The notes: a model not told the origin generated them from the letters alone. 64,000 bases of DNA from an uncultured Prevotellaceae bacterium (GCA_900318685.1 ONLL01000016.1:1-64000); one strand, 5' to 3'; shown: positions 37,791 through 45,215, counted from the first letter of the stretch. Translations and numbers: made by a program.

Positions 37791-38346
37791 GCTCTTCGTC
37801 ATTGTCCTCCTGTACCTGTTGTCGGCATGCGAGACTGACAACATGTACAGCAGCAACTACTGCCGATTCACCTTCAACGCATCGCAATATCCCTCATCGG
37901 CCCTTTCCAGGGCGGTAGGTTCCACAGGTGGCGACTTCTGCATCGTAAAGGCTGTATCGAAGAATGGCGGCACGCATCTTGTGCTCACTCCCAACCGTGG
38001 TACCTACGCTGCCACTGACCTTGACCTGCTCATGAACACAGCCATCAGCGGAGAGCGCATCAGCTATGCAAGCATGGGCTACAAGCGGGGACTGATCATC
38101 GGACGCTCCCTCTACGGACAGCTGCGATGCTACGACCTGCAATGTCCCAACTGCGACAACAACTATGAACTGGCATGGAGCGACACACAGCCCCTCGACC
38201 TCGTCTGCAAGAAGTGTCACCGCACCTACAACATCGACGGTGAGTACGGCTACGTGAAAAGCGGCGAGAAAGGCAGGGCACTCACCCTCTATAGAAACGT
38301 CAGCTATGCCTTCGACAGTGGCATACTCATCGTCAGCAACCCATAG
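37783..38346 (+). CDS. Lipoprotein with a Cys4 zinc-ribbon-like site
   Basis: This 187-residue protein starts MYKLFVIVLLYLLSACETDN, a lipoprotein signal with the lipobox LSAC. The C-terminal half contains two CxxC knuckles, CPNCDN and CKKCHRTY, spaced about 21 residues, like a small zinc ribbon or a Rieske-like fold without the histidines. Metal-binding domains on an exported lipoprotein are unusual. GYVKSGEKGRALTLYRNV near the end is typical of the Rieske-like domain tail, so a degenerate Rieske lipoprotein is an alternative. Start overlaps argH by 8 bases. Function unknown. Confidence 0.8.
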   Translation: MYKLFVIVLLYLLSACETDNMYSSNYCRFTFNASQYPSSALSRAVGSTGGDFCIVKAVSKNGGTHLVLTPNRGTYAATDLDLLMNTAISGERISYASMGYKRGLIIGRSLYGQLRCYDLQCPNCDNNYELAWSDTQPLDLVCKKCHRTYNIDGEYGYVKSGEKGRALTLYRNVSYAFDSGILIVSNP

Positions 38347-38349
38347 GGT

Positions 38350-38428
38350 GTCAGGAGTGACGAGTTAAAAAATGATAATGAAATCAGAAAAACTTCTCAC
38401 TCGTCACTCCTAACTCCCAACTTTTTTG
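38350..38428 (+). terminator. Terminator-like hairpin made of inverted heptamer arrays
   Basis: 38350-38365 pairs with 38399-38414 (core GGAGTGACGAGT / ACTCGTCACTCC, 15 of 16 positions), and a run of six T follows shortly after. The right arm and its extension form four period-7 units (TTCTCAC, TCGTCAC, TCCTAAC, TCCCAAC; 38394-38421), and the left arm is an inverted, shorter set. It lies just after the lipoprotein stop and before the tRNA-Leu promoter. Confidence 0.75.
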
Positions 38429-38436
38429 TAACTTTG
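38429..38436 (+). promoter_or_regulatory. -7 promoter element for tRNA-Leu
   Basis: TAACTTTG followed by CAGC, 24 bases before the mature 5' end of tRNA-Leu at 38461. It overlaps the end of the upstream terminator T-run. Confidence 0.6.
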
Positions 38437-38460
38437 CAGCCGCATTAGCGCATAGTGCCT

Positions 38461-38545
38461 GCCGTGATGGTGGAATGGTAGACACGAGGGACTTAAAATC
38501 CCTTGACCTGGAAGGGTTGTGCGGGTTCGAGTCCCGCTCGCGGCA
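38461..38545 (+). tRNA. tRNA-Leu (anticodon TAA)
   Basis: This is an 85-nt tRNA with a long variable arm. The acceptor GCCGTGA pairs with TCGCGGC, the anticodon stem AGGGA/TCCCT encloses the loop CTTAAAA with anticodon TAA, and the T arm GCGGGTTCGAGTCCCGC is perfect. CCA is not encoded. It reads UUA (and UUG by wobble). Confidence 0.95.
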
Positions 38546-38555
38546 CTAGCGTTAT

Positions 38556-38592
38556 AGGGGGCAGGGCGACAGTCCTAGCCCCCTTGCTTTTC
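38556..38592. terminator. Bidirectional terminator between tRNA-Leu and GH28
   Basis: AGGGGGC (38556-38562) pairs with GCCCCCT (38578-38584), followed by TGCTTTTC. It ends the tRNA transcript and could also end the convergent GH28 gene, whose stop is at 38594. Confidence 0.8.
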
Positions 38593-38593
38593 A

Positions 38594-39937
38594 TTATTCG
38601 ATGGTCTCGCCATTCACGACGACACTCTTCAGTATGAGATTGTCGATGGGGCGCTGCGTAAAGGCTTTCTCCTTGGCAAAGTCCTTTACGTCGATGCTCT
38701 CAAAGGTGAAATCCTTCAGCGCATACTTGTCCGAACCTGCCACATTGAAGAAGTTGCCACACTCCATCCGGATATTGCGGAAGGTGACGTTGTTACACTG
38801 GCTGAGCGGCATGTCCTCACGCTCCTGTTTCTCATAGAACTGCGTCCAGGGACGGATGAGGAGACAGTTACGGCACTTGCCTGTAAAGTTCTCCACCAAC
38901 ACGTACTCATAATGCTGTGGCGTGTCGGGGCGCATCTTCAGCCAGAGCACATTGTTCGTATCGTCGGCCACGCAGTTGCGCATGATGACATTCCAGTCGT
39001 GTATGCTCTCCGATCCCAGCGTCATGCATCCATGCACCGTACCATAGTGGCAGTTCTCCACCAAGATATTATAGCAGGGTCCGTTCTCGGGTGCCTTGTC
39101 AGCAAAGGTGCCCTTACCTCCCTTCAGCACCACAGCATCATCGTTCACATTCATGTAGCAGCCACGCACCACCACATCGTGACAAGCGTCAATATCGATG
39201 GCATCCGTCGAAGGTCCCTTGATGCCCTGGGTCGAGGAGTAGATATAAAGATCAAGGTAGCGCACATGATCACAACGGTAGATATGGTTGGTCCAGAACG
39301 GCGAGTTGATCAGTCGCACATCCTGAATAGTGACGTTCTTACTGTTTGAGATGTACGTCAGGCGCGGACGCTGTGCATCCTTGTTGGTGCACTGGGGATT
39401 CCACTGGCGACGAATCCAGAACTCCTCCCAGTAGTCCTGACCATTGCCGTCGATGGTGCCCTTGCCACAAATGGTGAAGCCATCGACACCATCAGCGTTG
39501 ACCAGCGCAACGAAATACTTACATGTCTGTCCCTCGATACGTGTCTCGCGAATCTCGAAGTCATGCACCCTGTCAGAGCCTTTCAGCACGGCACCCTCCT
39601 CCAGATAAAGATGTGTGCCCTGCTTGAAGAACAGACTGCCCGAATAGAAGGTGCCCTTGGGAACGACCACGACTCCCCCACCCTCCTGGGCAGCCTTGTC
39701 GATGACGGCCTGGATCTCACGTGTCTGGATATCAGTCGTACCCTGACGCACGCCATAGCTGGTCAGGACATACTTCTTGCCCAAATCATCGACATTCACT
39801 TTCACCGTGTCACTGAACCACTCACTCATGGGTTCCCCATTGGGCCACAGCTCCTGTTTCGTCACCTTTTTCTTGCCCACTGCTCCCATACATACCAGTG
39901 CCATCAGAAGCACCACGCATAATCTCTGTTTCATCAT
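38594..39937 (-). CDS. Polygalacturonase-like GH28
   Basis: This 447-residue secreted right-handed beta-helix enzyme cleaves galacturonan (pectin) or related chains. It starts at the double ATG (MMKQRLCVVLLMALVCMGAV, signal peptide). An N-terminal TSYGVRQG segment and GGGVVVVPKGTF are typical of the family. Catalytic-region motifs are STDAIDID near 245, NDDAVVLKGG near 267 with the Asp pair, and CMTLGSESIHD with the conserved His replaced by SESIHD. Its promoter lies inside the left direct repeat of the accessory cassette (39967-40001). No susC/susD pair is nearby. Confidence 0.93.
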   Translation of the reverse strand: MMKQRLCVVLLMALVCMGAVGKKKVTKQELWPNGEPMSEWFSDTVKVNVDDLGKKYVLTSYGVRQGTTDIQTREIQAVIDKAAQEGGGVVVVPKGTFYSGSLFFKQGTHLYLEEGAVLKGSDRVHDFEIRETRIEGQTCKYFVALVNADGVDGFTICGKGTIDGNGQDYWEEFWIRRQWNPQCTNKDAQRPRLTYISNSKNVTIQDVRLINSPFWTNHIYRCDHVRYLDLYIYSSTQGIKGPSTDAIDIDACHDVVVRGCYMNVNDDAVVLKGGKGTFADKAPENGPCYNILVENCHYGTVHGCMTLGSESIHDWNVIMRNCVADDTNNVLWLKMRPDTPQHYEYVLVENFTGKCRNCLLIRPWTQFYEKQEREDMPLSQCNNVTFRNIRMECGNFFNVAGSDKYALKDFTFESIDVKDFAKEKAFTQRPIDNLILKSVVVNGETIE

Positions 39938-39966
39938 ATCACATGTTTTGATTTGTTTCTGCGGGG

Positions 39967-40001
39967 CAAAGTTACAAAAAAAGATTGTAACAGACGAGCA
40001 A
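39967..40001. repeat. Left 35-bp direct repeat of the accessory cassette
   Basis: CAAAGTTAC, seven A, GATTGTAACAGACGAGCAA. It is identical to 44505-44538 except for one extra A. On the minus strand its first 8 bases are TAACTTTG (39974-39967), the likely -7 box of the GH28 gene, 30 bases before that ATG. This copy thus has a native job, and the right copy looks like its duplicate. 40002-40241 holds no gene. Confidence 0.9.
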
Positions 40002-40241
40002 TTATGGAGAATTAACGCAGAATGACGATAAAATAAGAGCTATTTATGCTTAATTAGTCATGAGTTAATCCTCAGATTCCAGAATACTCACAAGGTGTTT
40101 TGCGCATACACAAAAGGTATGGATTATCCGGTACAAAGCATGCTACCTACAAAGGGTATCCAATCTTATAATGGAATCAAGTATATTATTAAAAGATGTG
40201 TAAAAATGAGGGGGTATGAACAATCTTTCGAAAAAAAATCG

Positions 40242-40249
40242 TATATTTG
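40242..40249 (+). promoter_or_regulatory. -7 promoter element for the WYL-type regulator remnant
   Basis: TATATTTG followed by CGC, 22 bases before ATG 40271. No good TTTG box is visible upstream. It is the first promoter inside the cassette. Confidence 0.5.
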
Positions 40250-40270
40250 CGCAATAAAGATGCTCGAAGT

Positions 40271-40697
40271 ATGACAACCTATACAAAATAAGGAATACAT
40301 CTGGCTGGTGAACACGATTTATCAGGCCAAGAGCATTACGCTGGCTGAGATCAACAGGCGGTGGCTTAAGACGGATATGAGTGAGGGCGTAGAGATGGCT
40401 CGCACTACTTTTTATCGCCATAAGTGTGCCATTGAGGTCATCTTTGGTATTTATATTGACTGCGACAAGAAGAACGGCAACAAATATTATATAGGTAATG
40501 AATACGTGCTTCGAGAGGATTCCGTTCAGAACTGGATGCTCTCGACATTGAGTGTGGGCAATATGGTGGAGGAAAGCCAGAGTCTGCACAACCGTATATT
40601 GTTAGAGCACGTGCCTTCTGGTGGCGAGAAGCTTCAGCAGGTTATCAAGGCAATGAGAGGGGGAAGAGTATTTAAAGAAGAGCGGTGCTCCCAATAG
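40271..40697 (+). pseudogene. Truncated, frameshifted WYL-type transcriptional regulator
   Basis: The reading frame from GTG 40308 gives 129 residues matching the N-terminal part of Bacteroidota WYL-domain regulators: WLVNTIYQAKSITLAEINRRW, then FYRHKCAIEVIFGIYIDCDKK, YYIGNEY and ILLEHVPSGGEKLQQVIKAM. A better start, ATG 40271 (MTTYTK), lies 22 bases after the promoter in another frame; dropping one A in the AAAA run near 40285-40288 would join it to KEYIWLVNTI. The protein then stops after GGRVFKEERCSQ, just where the WYL ligand-binding domain should begin (full proteins are about 300 residues). So it has an early frameshift and a 3' deletion. Intact relatives repress defence operons such as BREX and CBASS. 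Confidence 0.75.
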
Positions 40698-40745
40698 GAA
40701 TGTTAATTGATTGAGCTGATTAAGGAAACATATCATATTCAAATA

Positions 40746-41051
40746 ATGAAGAAAAAGAGATACAGAGACGTTGAGTCAATGACAGATGCTGAGTTTGAAG
40801 CATTGACCCTTGAAATAGCTGGGGAACAAGTAAAGGTTCCGGAGATAGCATTTGACCCTCACTATATGGAAAAACGTGACAATCCGACGCCAAGTGGTGG
40901 GGATTACTCTATTGCATATTACTACGATGATGATGGCCCATGTGAGAAGAGTAGGGCAAATAGAGTCAATATCGTGGAATATAAAAAAGGTGGCATTAGG
41001 ATAAATGAAATTTACGCTTTATTAGATAGGGATGGAATGTCGAAAGGCTAA
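40746..41051 (+). CDS. Unknown 101-residue protein in the cassette
   Basis: ATG 40746 (MKKKRYRDVESMTDAEFEAL). An upstream TTG is possible but lacks a ribosome site. The protein is acidic and soluble, with a helical N-terminus (MTDAEFEALTLEIAGEQ), a central DYSIAYYYDDDGPCEKS segment and a C-terminal IVEYKKGGIRINEIYALLDR. No signal peptide or membrane span. I do not recognise it. Its size and its place 82 bases upstream of the GmrSD-like gene would suit an accessory or antitoxin-like partner, which is inference; a separate promoter for the nuclease lies between them. Confidence 0.6.
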   Translation: MKKKRYRDVESMTDAEFEALTLEIAGEQVKVPEIAFDPHYMEKRDNPTPSGGDYSIAYYYDDDGPCEKSRANRVNIVEYKKGGIRINEIYALLDRDGMSKG

Positions 41052-41099
41052 AAGATGTTATAATGGGTAAGATAATTGTAATTTTTGAAAAAAATTCAC

Positions 41100-41107
41100 T
41101 ACCTTTG
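41100..41107 (+). promoter_or_regulatory. -7 promoter element for the GmrSD-like gene
   Basis: TACCTTTG followed by TAC, 26 bases before ATG 41134. TTG at 41076-41078 lies 21 bases upstream and may be the -33 box. Confidence 0.6.
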
Positions 41108-41133
41108 TACAATAATAAATAGACGAATTAAAT

Positions 41134-42930
41134 ATGTCAGGTTTTCAATCTCCAATTACTATCAAGCAGGCTATAGGAAGAATCAAGAATAACGAATACT
41201 TATTGCCAGCATTTCAGCGAGAATACGTGTGGTCATCGTACCAAGTGGAAAATCTTTTTGACTCGTTAATGAAGGGCTACCCAATTAGCTCAATGCTCTT
41301 TTGGAAAGTAAAGGACGAAGCTAAGAACACATATAAGTTCTATAAGATTCTCGACAAATATATAGAGAAATACCACATTCACAATGATGCATTTAATACC
41401 AATCAGGTAAATGATTTTCATGCAATTCTTGATGGTCAGCAACGATTAACTTCGTTATATATCGGACTATGCGGAAGCTATGCTTTTCACCGGTACAGGG
41501 CAAGATGGGAAAATAGTGATTACAATTTTCCTGAGCGTATTCTGTATCTAAACATCAGCCGCACTTTCCCAGAAGATGAAAGTGATAAAACATACGATTT
41601 CTCATTTAAAGAGAAGTCTCTTACTCAAGGAAAGGTTTTGTATCAAGACACCAATGGAGACAAATGGTTTCAGGTTGGTGAGATTCTCAAGCTAGGCGAT
41701 GGAGATTCTGACTATGGAATATTTGAATTTTCAGATGACTACTCTTTGACTAGGGAGGAAAGAAATATGTTAAACAAACTAAGGTCAAAGATTTTTGACA
41801 AGCCTGTAATAAACTTCTACGAAATAGAAGATTCTAAGCCAGATGTTGCGGTTAACATTTTTGTTCGTATCAATTCTGGCGGTACCCAGTTGTCATTCTC
41901 TAACATGTTAATGTCAATGGCAATTGCTGGATGGCAGAAAAAAGATGCTCGAACAGAAATCCTTCGTTTGGTTGATTTGGTTAATAATAAAGGGTTTAAT
42001 ATTACCCAAGACTATATTCTCAAAGCATTCTTGTATCTTTACAAGGCAGACGTAAGATTCAGAATAAAGAGCTTCGATAATGAATTCATTGATCTTGTTG
42101 AAGAAAAGTGGGAATCTATAAGAGATTGTATTGATGAGTTATTCGAATTGTTGAAGAACTATGGATTAGACCGTTCTTCGCTAACATCAAACAATGCAAC
42201 ACTTCCAATATTATATTACCTGTATCATCGCAATATTTACAAAAGCTTTTCTTCTGCTATAGGATATGCAGATGAACGAAAAGAGATTCGTTTATGGCTT
42301 ATGAAAACCTTAATTTTCAGATCTTTTGGTGCTAGCGGTGATAGAATTCTGCAATTATCGCGTAAGGCGTTTACAGATAATATGGACTTGTCATTTATAA
42401 ATGATGATATTACAGCTTTTCCATCAGATACATTATCCTCGGCCATTAGGCAGCCTACTGAGATTAATGATGAGTATATTGATGTTCATATTCTGACTAT
42501 ACACAAAGATAATAAATTTGCCTTTGCTATTCTTGCACTACTATACTCTAATCTTGATTACAGAAATACATTCCACAAAGACCATATTCATCCATACGTT
42601 TTATGTCAAAACGCTGGTTATGATTGGGAGGAATATGATACCATACTAAACCTCCAAATGCTAGATGCGAATGAAAATATGGCTAAAAACGCCAAAGAGC
42701 TGAAAGAATGGGTTGAGTCAGAAACGACTCCTGAGACTCGCGATTCGTTCTTAAAAAGCCATCTTATTCCTGATGTGAATTTGGAATTGGATAACTTCCC
42801 TGAATATATAGAAGAAAGGCGTAAATTGCTTCATGAGCGCATTAAGGATCTCTTTAAACGCGATACAGCTAATGTCATTACGTCAGAGTCTGAAGACGAT
42901 TTTGAAGAATTGGCGGATGAAATAGAATAA
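41134..42930 (+). CDS. GmrSD-like DUF262 and HNH nuclease
   Basis: This 598-residue protein has a DUF262 (GmrS-like, ParB-fold) N-terminal domain: LLPAFQREYVWS (23-34), SLMKGYPISSMLFW and the NTP-handling loop ILDGQQRLTSLYIG with D100-R104. The C-terminal part carries a His-Me-finger (HNH) site, KDHIHPYVL near 482-490 with LNLQMLDANENMAKN after it, as in GmrD/DUF1524. Both halves of GmrSD are thus in one chain. GmrSD relatives are type IV restriction enzymes that use nucleotide hydrolysis to cut modified phage DNA. Low GC compared with the flanking genes suggests transfer. The modification target cannot be read from sequence. Confidence 0.88.
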   Translation: MSGFQSPITIKQAIGRIKNNEYLLPAFQREYVWSSYQVENLFDSLMKGYPISSMLFWKVKDEAKNTYKFYKILDKYIEKYHIHNDAFNTNQVNDFHAILDGQQRLTSLYIGLCGSYAFHRYRARWENSDYNFPERILYLNISRTFPEDESDKTYDFSFKEKSLTQGKVLYQDTNGDKWFQVGEILKLGDGDSDYGIFEFSDDYSLTREERNMLNKLRSKIFDKPVINFYEIEDSKPDVAVNIFVRINSGGTQLSFSNMLMSMAIAGWQKKDARTEILRLVDLVNNKGFNITQDYILKAFLYLYKADVRFRIKSFDNEFIDLVEEKWESIRDCIDELFELLKNYGLDRSSLTSNNATLPILYYLYHRNIYKSFSSAIGYADERKEIRLWLMKTLIFRSFGASGDRILQLSRKAFTDNMDLSFINDDITAFPSDTLSSAIRQPTEINDEYIDVHILTIHKDNKFAFAILALLYSNLDYRNTFHKDHIHPYVLCQNAGYDWEEYDTILNLQMLDANENMAKNAKELKEWVESETTPETRDSFLKSHLIPDVNLELDNFPEYIEERRKLLHERIKDLFKRDTANVITSESEDDFEELADEIE

Positions 42931-43201
42931 TGGCAGACATATAAGAAACGATATTAGTTCACTTGATGACGATGATTTGGAGCTAATAGTGTTTGTCTTT
43001 AATGCTGCTGCAAGCCAAAAGATTCTTTATCTTGTAGACAAATACATTACTGATGAAGCAAGAGCAAAGGGTGAGGGACTTATGAGAAAGTATGATGTTT
43101 ATTACCCAATATTATGGCATAAGCTAGAGGATGATGCCACCATATTATATGACAGTGGTGGAACTCCTAAATTATTATCAGACAATAGAATTAGATACTG
43201 A
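42930..43201 (+). pseudogene. Small frameshifted ORF after the GmrSD-like gene
   Basis: ATG 42930, overlapping the GmrSD-like stop, reads MADI then TAA. The +1 frame continues RNDISSLDDDDLELIVFVFN and then AAASQKILYLVDKYITDEAR to a stop at 43201, so adding two bases or dropping one near 42940 would give one protein of about 90 residues. Without the join the only initiator is TTG 42977 (74 residues). The product would be an acidic, mostly helical protein with no known domain. It ends 14 bases before the YhcG-type gene. It may be a small accessory protein that has been inactivated, or a sequence error. Confidence 0.5.
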
Positions 43202-43215
43202 AACGTTATATAAAT

Positions 43216-44454
43216 ATGGACAAACAGAATAAGGAAATAGAAATCAATGAGCCGCGTATGGTGAAATCTCACGATGTTGTGCTGGATTCCGAGTATGCAG
43301 AGTGGATAGCGGAGGTGAAGCACCGTTATCGCTCTGCTCAGGTAAAGGCTGCCGTTAAGGTGAATAGTGATAAACTGCTGTTCAACTGGCAAATGGGGCG
43401 TGACCTTGTGCAAAAGAAAGCTGAGGAGCGTTGGGGTGCTGGTGTTGTGGAGCAGGTAAGCTTGGATTTAAGGAGAGAGTTCCCAAATGAAGATGGTTTC
43501 TCTGCTCGTAATCTGAGGTATATGAAACAGTGGTACTTATATTATACCAACGAAGCATCAAAATTGCAACGACCTATTGCAGAAATTGTTCTTCAGAACG
43601 GAATTGAGGTGCATTCCGCAAAATTGCAACGACCCGTTGCAGAATTAATGAAACAGCCTGTTTCAGAAACTGGGTATAATGCCAATGACGAGTTCCCACT
43701 GCCATTTGCGCTCGTTCCCTGGGGGCAGCATATTGAGATAATCACACGAAGCGAAAGTCTTGAGGAAGCGTTATTTTATATGCAACACGTGATAGAGAAA
43801 GGATTAAGCAGAACGGCACTTATCAACTGCTATAAGGCTCATCTCTTTGATCATCAGGGCAAGATAGTAAACAACTTTTCAACGTATCTGCCAGAGCCGC
43901 AAAGTCATCTGGTGCAGGAGATACTAAAGGAGAATTATGATTTCGGCTTTGCTACTGTTGACCATGAGCCTTTTGAAGAACGAGAACTGGAGGATGCCCT
44001 TACTAGTGATGTGACGAACCTCTTATTGGAGATGGGAACGGGTTTTGCATTTATGGGCAGACAGAAAGAAATAATAGTGGGAGGCCGTTCACGGAAGATA
44101 GATTTGCTCTTTTACCATGTACGCCTTCGTTGCTATATCGCTTGCGAAATCAAAGTAAAACCCTTCGAACCAGAGTTTACTGGTAAGTTGAACTACTACG
44201 TTAGTGCCGTTGACGAGTTGCTGAAAGCACCGGATGATAACCCTACTATCGGTCTTCTGATTTGTTCTGATATAGATAAGACAGATGTACAATGGTCTTT
44301 CCGAGGAATCACTACACCGATGGGAGTAGCCACGTATAACAATATCCGCATTAAGGATATGCTACCCACACAAGAGCAACTAAGGGAGCGTATGGAACTG
44401 CTACGGAAGGAGATTCGAGCTACAAAGCGACTGATGAAAAAAACAAGTGAATAA
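43216..44454 (+). CDS. YhcG-type (DUF1016) PD-(D/E)XK nuclease
   Basis: This 412-residue protein has an N-terminal DUF1016 winged-helix-like domain (WIAEVKHRYRSAQVKAAVKV, FSARNLRYMKQWYLYY) and a C-terminal PD-(D/E)XK nuclease domain with IDLLFYH (Asp296) and EIK (Glu311, Lys313). FVGRQ-type GFAFMGRQKEIIVGG precedes the acidic residues. Between them is a linker holding a direct repeat (AKLQRPIAE, AKLQRPVAE) and the segment LVPWGQHIEII. Such proteins accompany restriction and other defence systems and may act on DNA ends or junctions. It is the last gene of the cassette, 50 bases before the right direct repeat. Confidence 0.9.
   Translation: MDKQNKEIEINEPRMVKSHDVVLDSEYAEWIAEVKHRYRSAQVKAAVKVNSDKLLFNWQMGRDLVQKKAEERWGAGVVEQVSLDLRREFPNEDGFSARNLRYMKQWYLYYTNEASKLQRPIAEIVLQNGIEVHSAKLQRPVAELMKQPVSETGYNANDEFPLPFALVPWGQHIEIITRSESLEEALFYMQHVIEKGLSRTALINCYKAHLFDHQGKIVNNFSTYLPEPQSHLVQEILKENYDFGFATVDHEPFEERELEDALTSDVTNLLLEMGTGFAFMGRQKEIIVGGRSRKIDLLFYHVRLRCYIACEIKVKPFEPEFTGKLNYYVSAVDELLKAPDDNPTIGLLICSDIDKTDVQWSFRGITTPMGVATYNNIRIKDMLPTQEQLRERMELLRKEIRATKRLMKKTSE
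43561..43665 (+). repeat. Direct and palindromic repeats in the YhcG-type linker
   Basis: Two 24-base copies (43561-43584 and 43621-43644) match at 22 positions and are exactly 60 bases apart, keeping frame. Inside the second, TGCAACG and CGTTGCA (43625-43641) form a hairpin; next to it TGAAACAG and CTGTTTCA (43649-43665) form a perfect 8-bp hairpin with one central base. Both encode PVAE or PVSE. Confidence 0.8.
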
Positions 44455-44504
44455 TAAAAAAGTATTTGGAGGATTCAGAAGAAATGAAATCCTGCGAATT
44501 CTTA

Positions 44505-44538
44505 CAAAGTTACAAAAAAGATTGTAACAGACGAGCAA
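44505..44538. repeat. Right 34-bp direct repeat of the accessory cassette
   Basis: CAAAGTTAC, six A, GATTGTAACAGACGAGCAA, same orientation as the copy at 39967-40001 and differing by one A. The embedded minus-strand TAACTTTG points into the end of the YhcG-type gene and drives nothing visible, which suggests a duplicated copy produced at insertion. Confidence 0.9.
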
Positions 44539-44755
44539 CTATTGTAAAGAAAAAGTGCCGAAAAAAGCATCAGAATTTATACACCATCTAGAGAATGGGA
44601 GGGTGCTTTGGGGTTTGATGACAAGGGAGAAAATGACTACGAAGAGGTCGGAAAGTTGGTTTGGGGACTCCGGAAGGCACTTTTGGGGTACTTAGTAGGC
44701 TACTTTGGTCTGCTTCCTCCGCGACTTTGCTCCGCTTACTCCGTGACTAAGCAAC

Positions 44756-44796
44756 CCAAAACCTATGACTTTGGAGACCAAAACCATAGGTTTTGG
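44756..44796. repeat. Nested palindrome (long hairpin)
   Basis: CCAAAACCTATG (44756-44767) and CATAGGTTTTGG (44785-44796) pair perfectly over 12 bp. Inside, TTTGG (44770-44774) and CCAAA (44778-44782) pair around AGA, leaving a symmetric two-base AC/AC interior loop. The region 44539-44755 has no convincing gene. The structure could be a terminator, a mobile-element end or a structured RNA. Confidence 0.75.
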
Positions 44797-45088
44797 CAAT
44801 CCCCTTTTTCGACGAAAAAAGACAAAAACGGGAAGCATCTTATTCTCAGCGGTTTATAAACTCTCGCGAGAATCGAAAATTTACAGCCTAAAGACTATAA
44901 AATTGAAAGAAGCCCCTTCTCACGAGGGCATTTGTAAGAAATTATTCGGGAGAGCGTTTCCAGATGACATTGCTGTTGTCTACAAGGCACTAAATGCCGT
45001 GCCCGAAGTGCCTAACGCTGAGGAGTGGCAGCAGCTGTACCAGAAGATGCGCACTGAGTTTGCCGATGAAGAGAATTCAACGCTTTAG
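44765..45088 (+). pseudogene. Possible gene remnant
   Basis: An open frame of 107 codons starts inside the palindrome. Its last 60 residues (FGRAFPDDIAVVYKALNAVP, then EEWQQLYQKMRTEFADEENS) have the composition of a real protein end, with codon use like genuine genes, while the first 45 residues look random. It may be the 3' relic of a gene whose front was lost. I do not recognise the family. Confidence 0.3.
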
Positions 45089-45215
45089 ATGTCGAAACAA
45101 GATCCACTAGCACCGGAAGGGCTTGATTTCAAAAGAAAAACACTAAAAAAGGTCGATAGTACGCACAGAATTGAAAAAAAACTGCTTTTTTTTCCTTAGA
45201 ATAAAAAATAATGTG

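Noticed and set aside
40143-40589. Minus-strand ORF in the accessory cassette
   Set aside because: Opposite strand of a recognisable WYL-type regulator; composition not protein-like.
39967-44538. Insertion sequence or complete integrative element
   Set aside because: No transposase, integrase or terminal inverted repeats are seen; only direct repeats of 34-35 bp flank the cassette.
44608-44859. 83-codon plus-strand ORF containing PPRLCSAYSVTKQPK
   Set aside because: It runs through the nested palindrome, lacks a ribosome site, and has no recognisable domain; treated as non-coding relic sequence.
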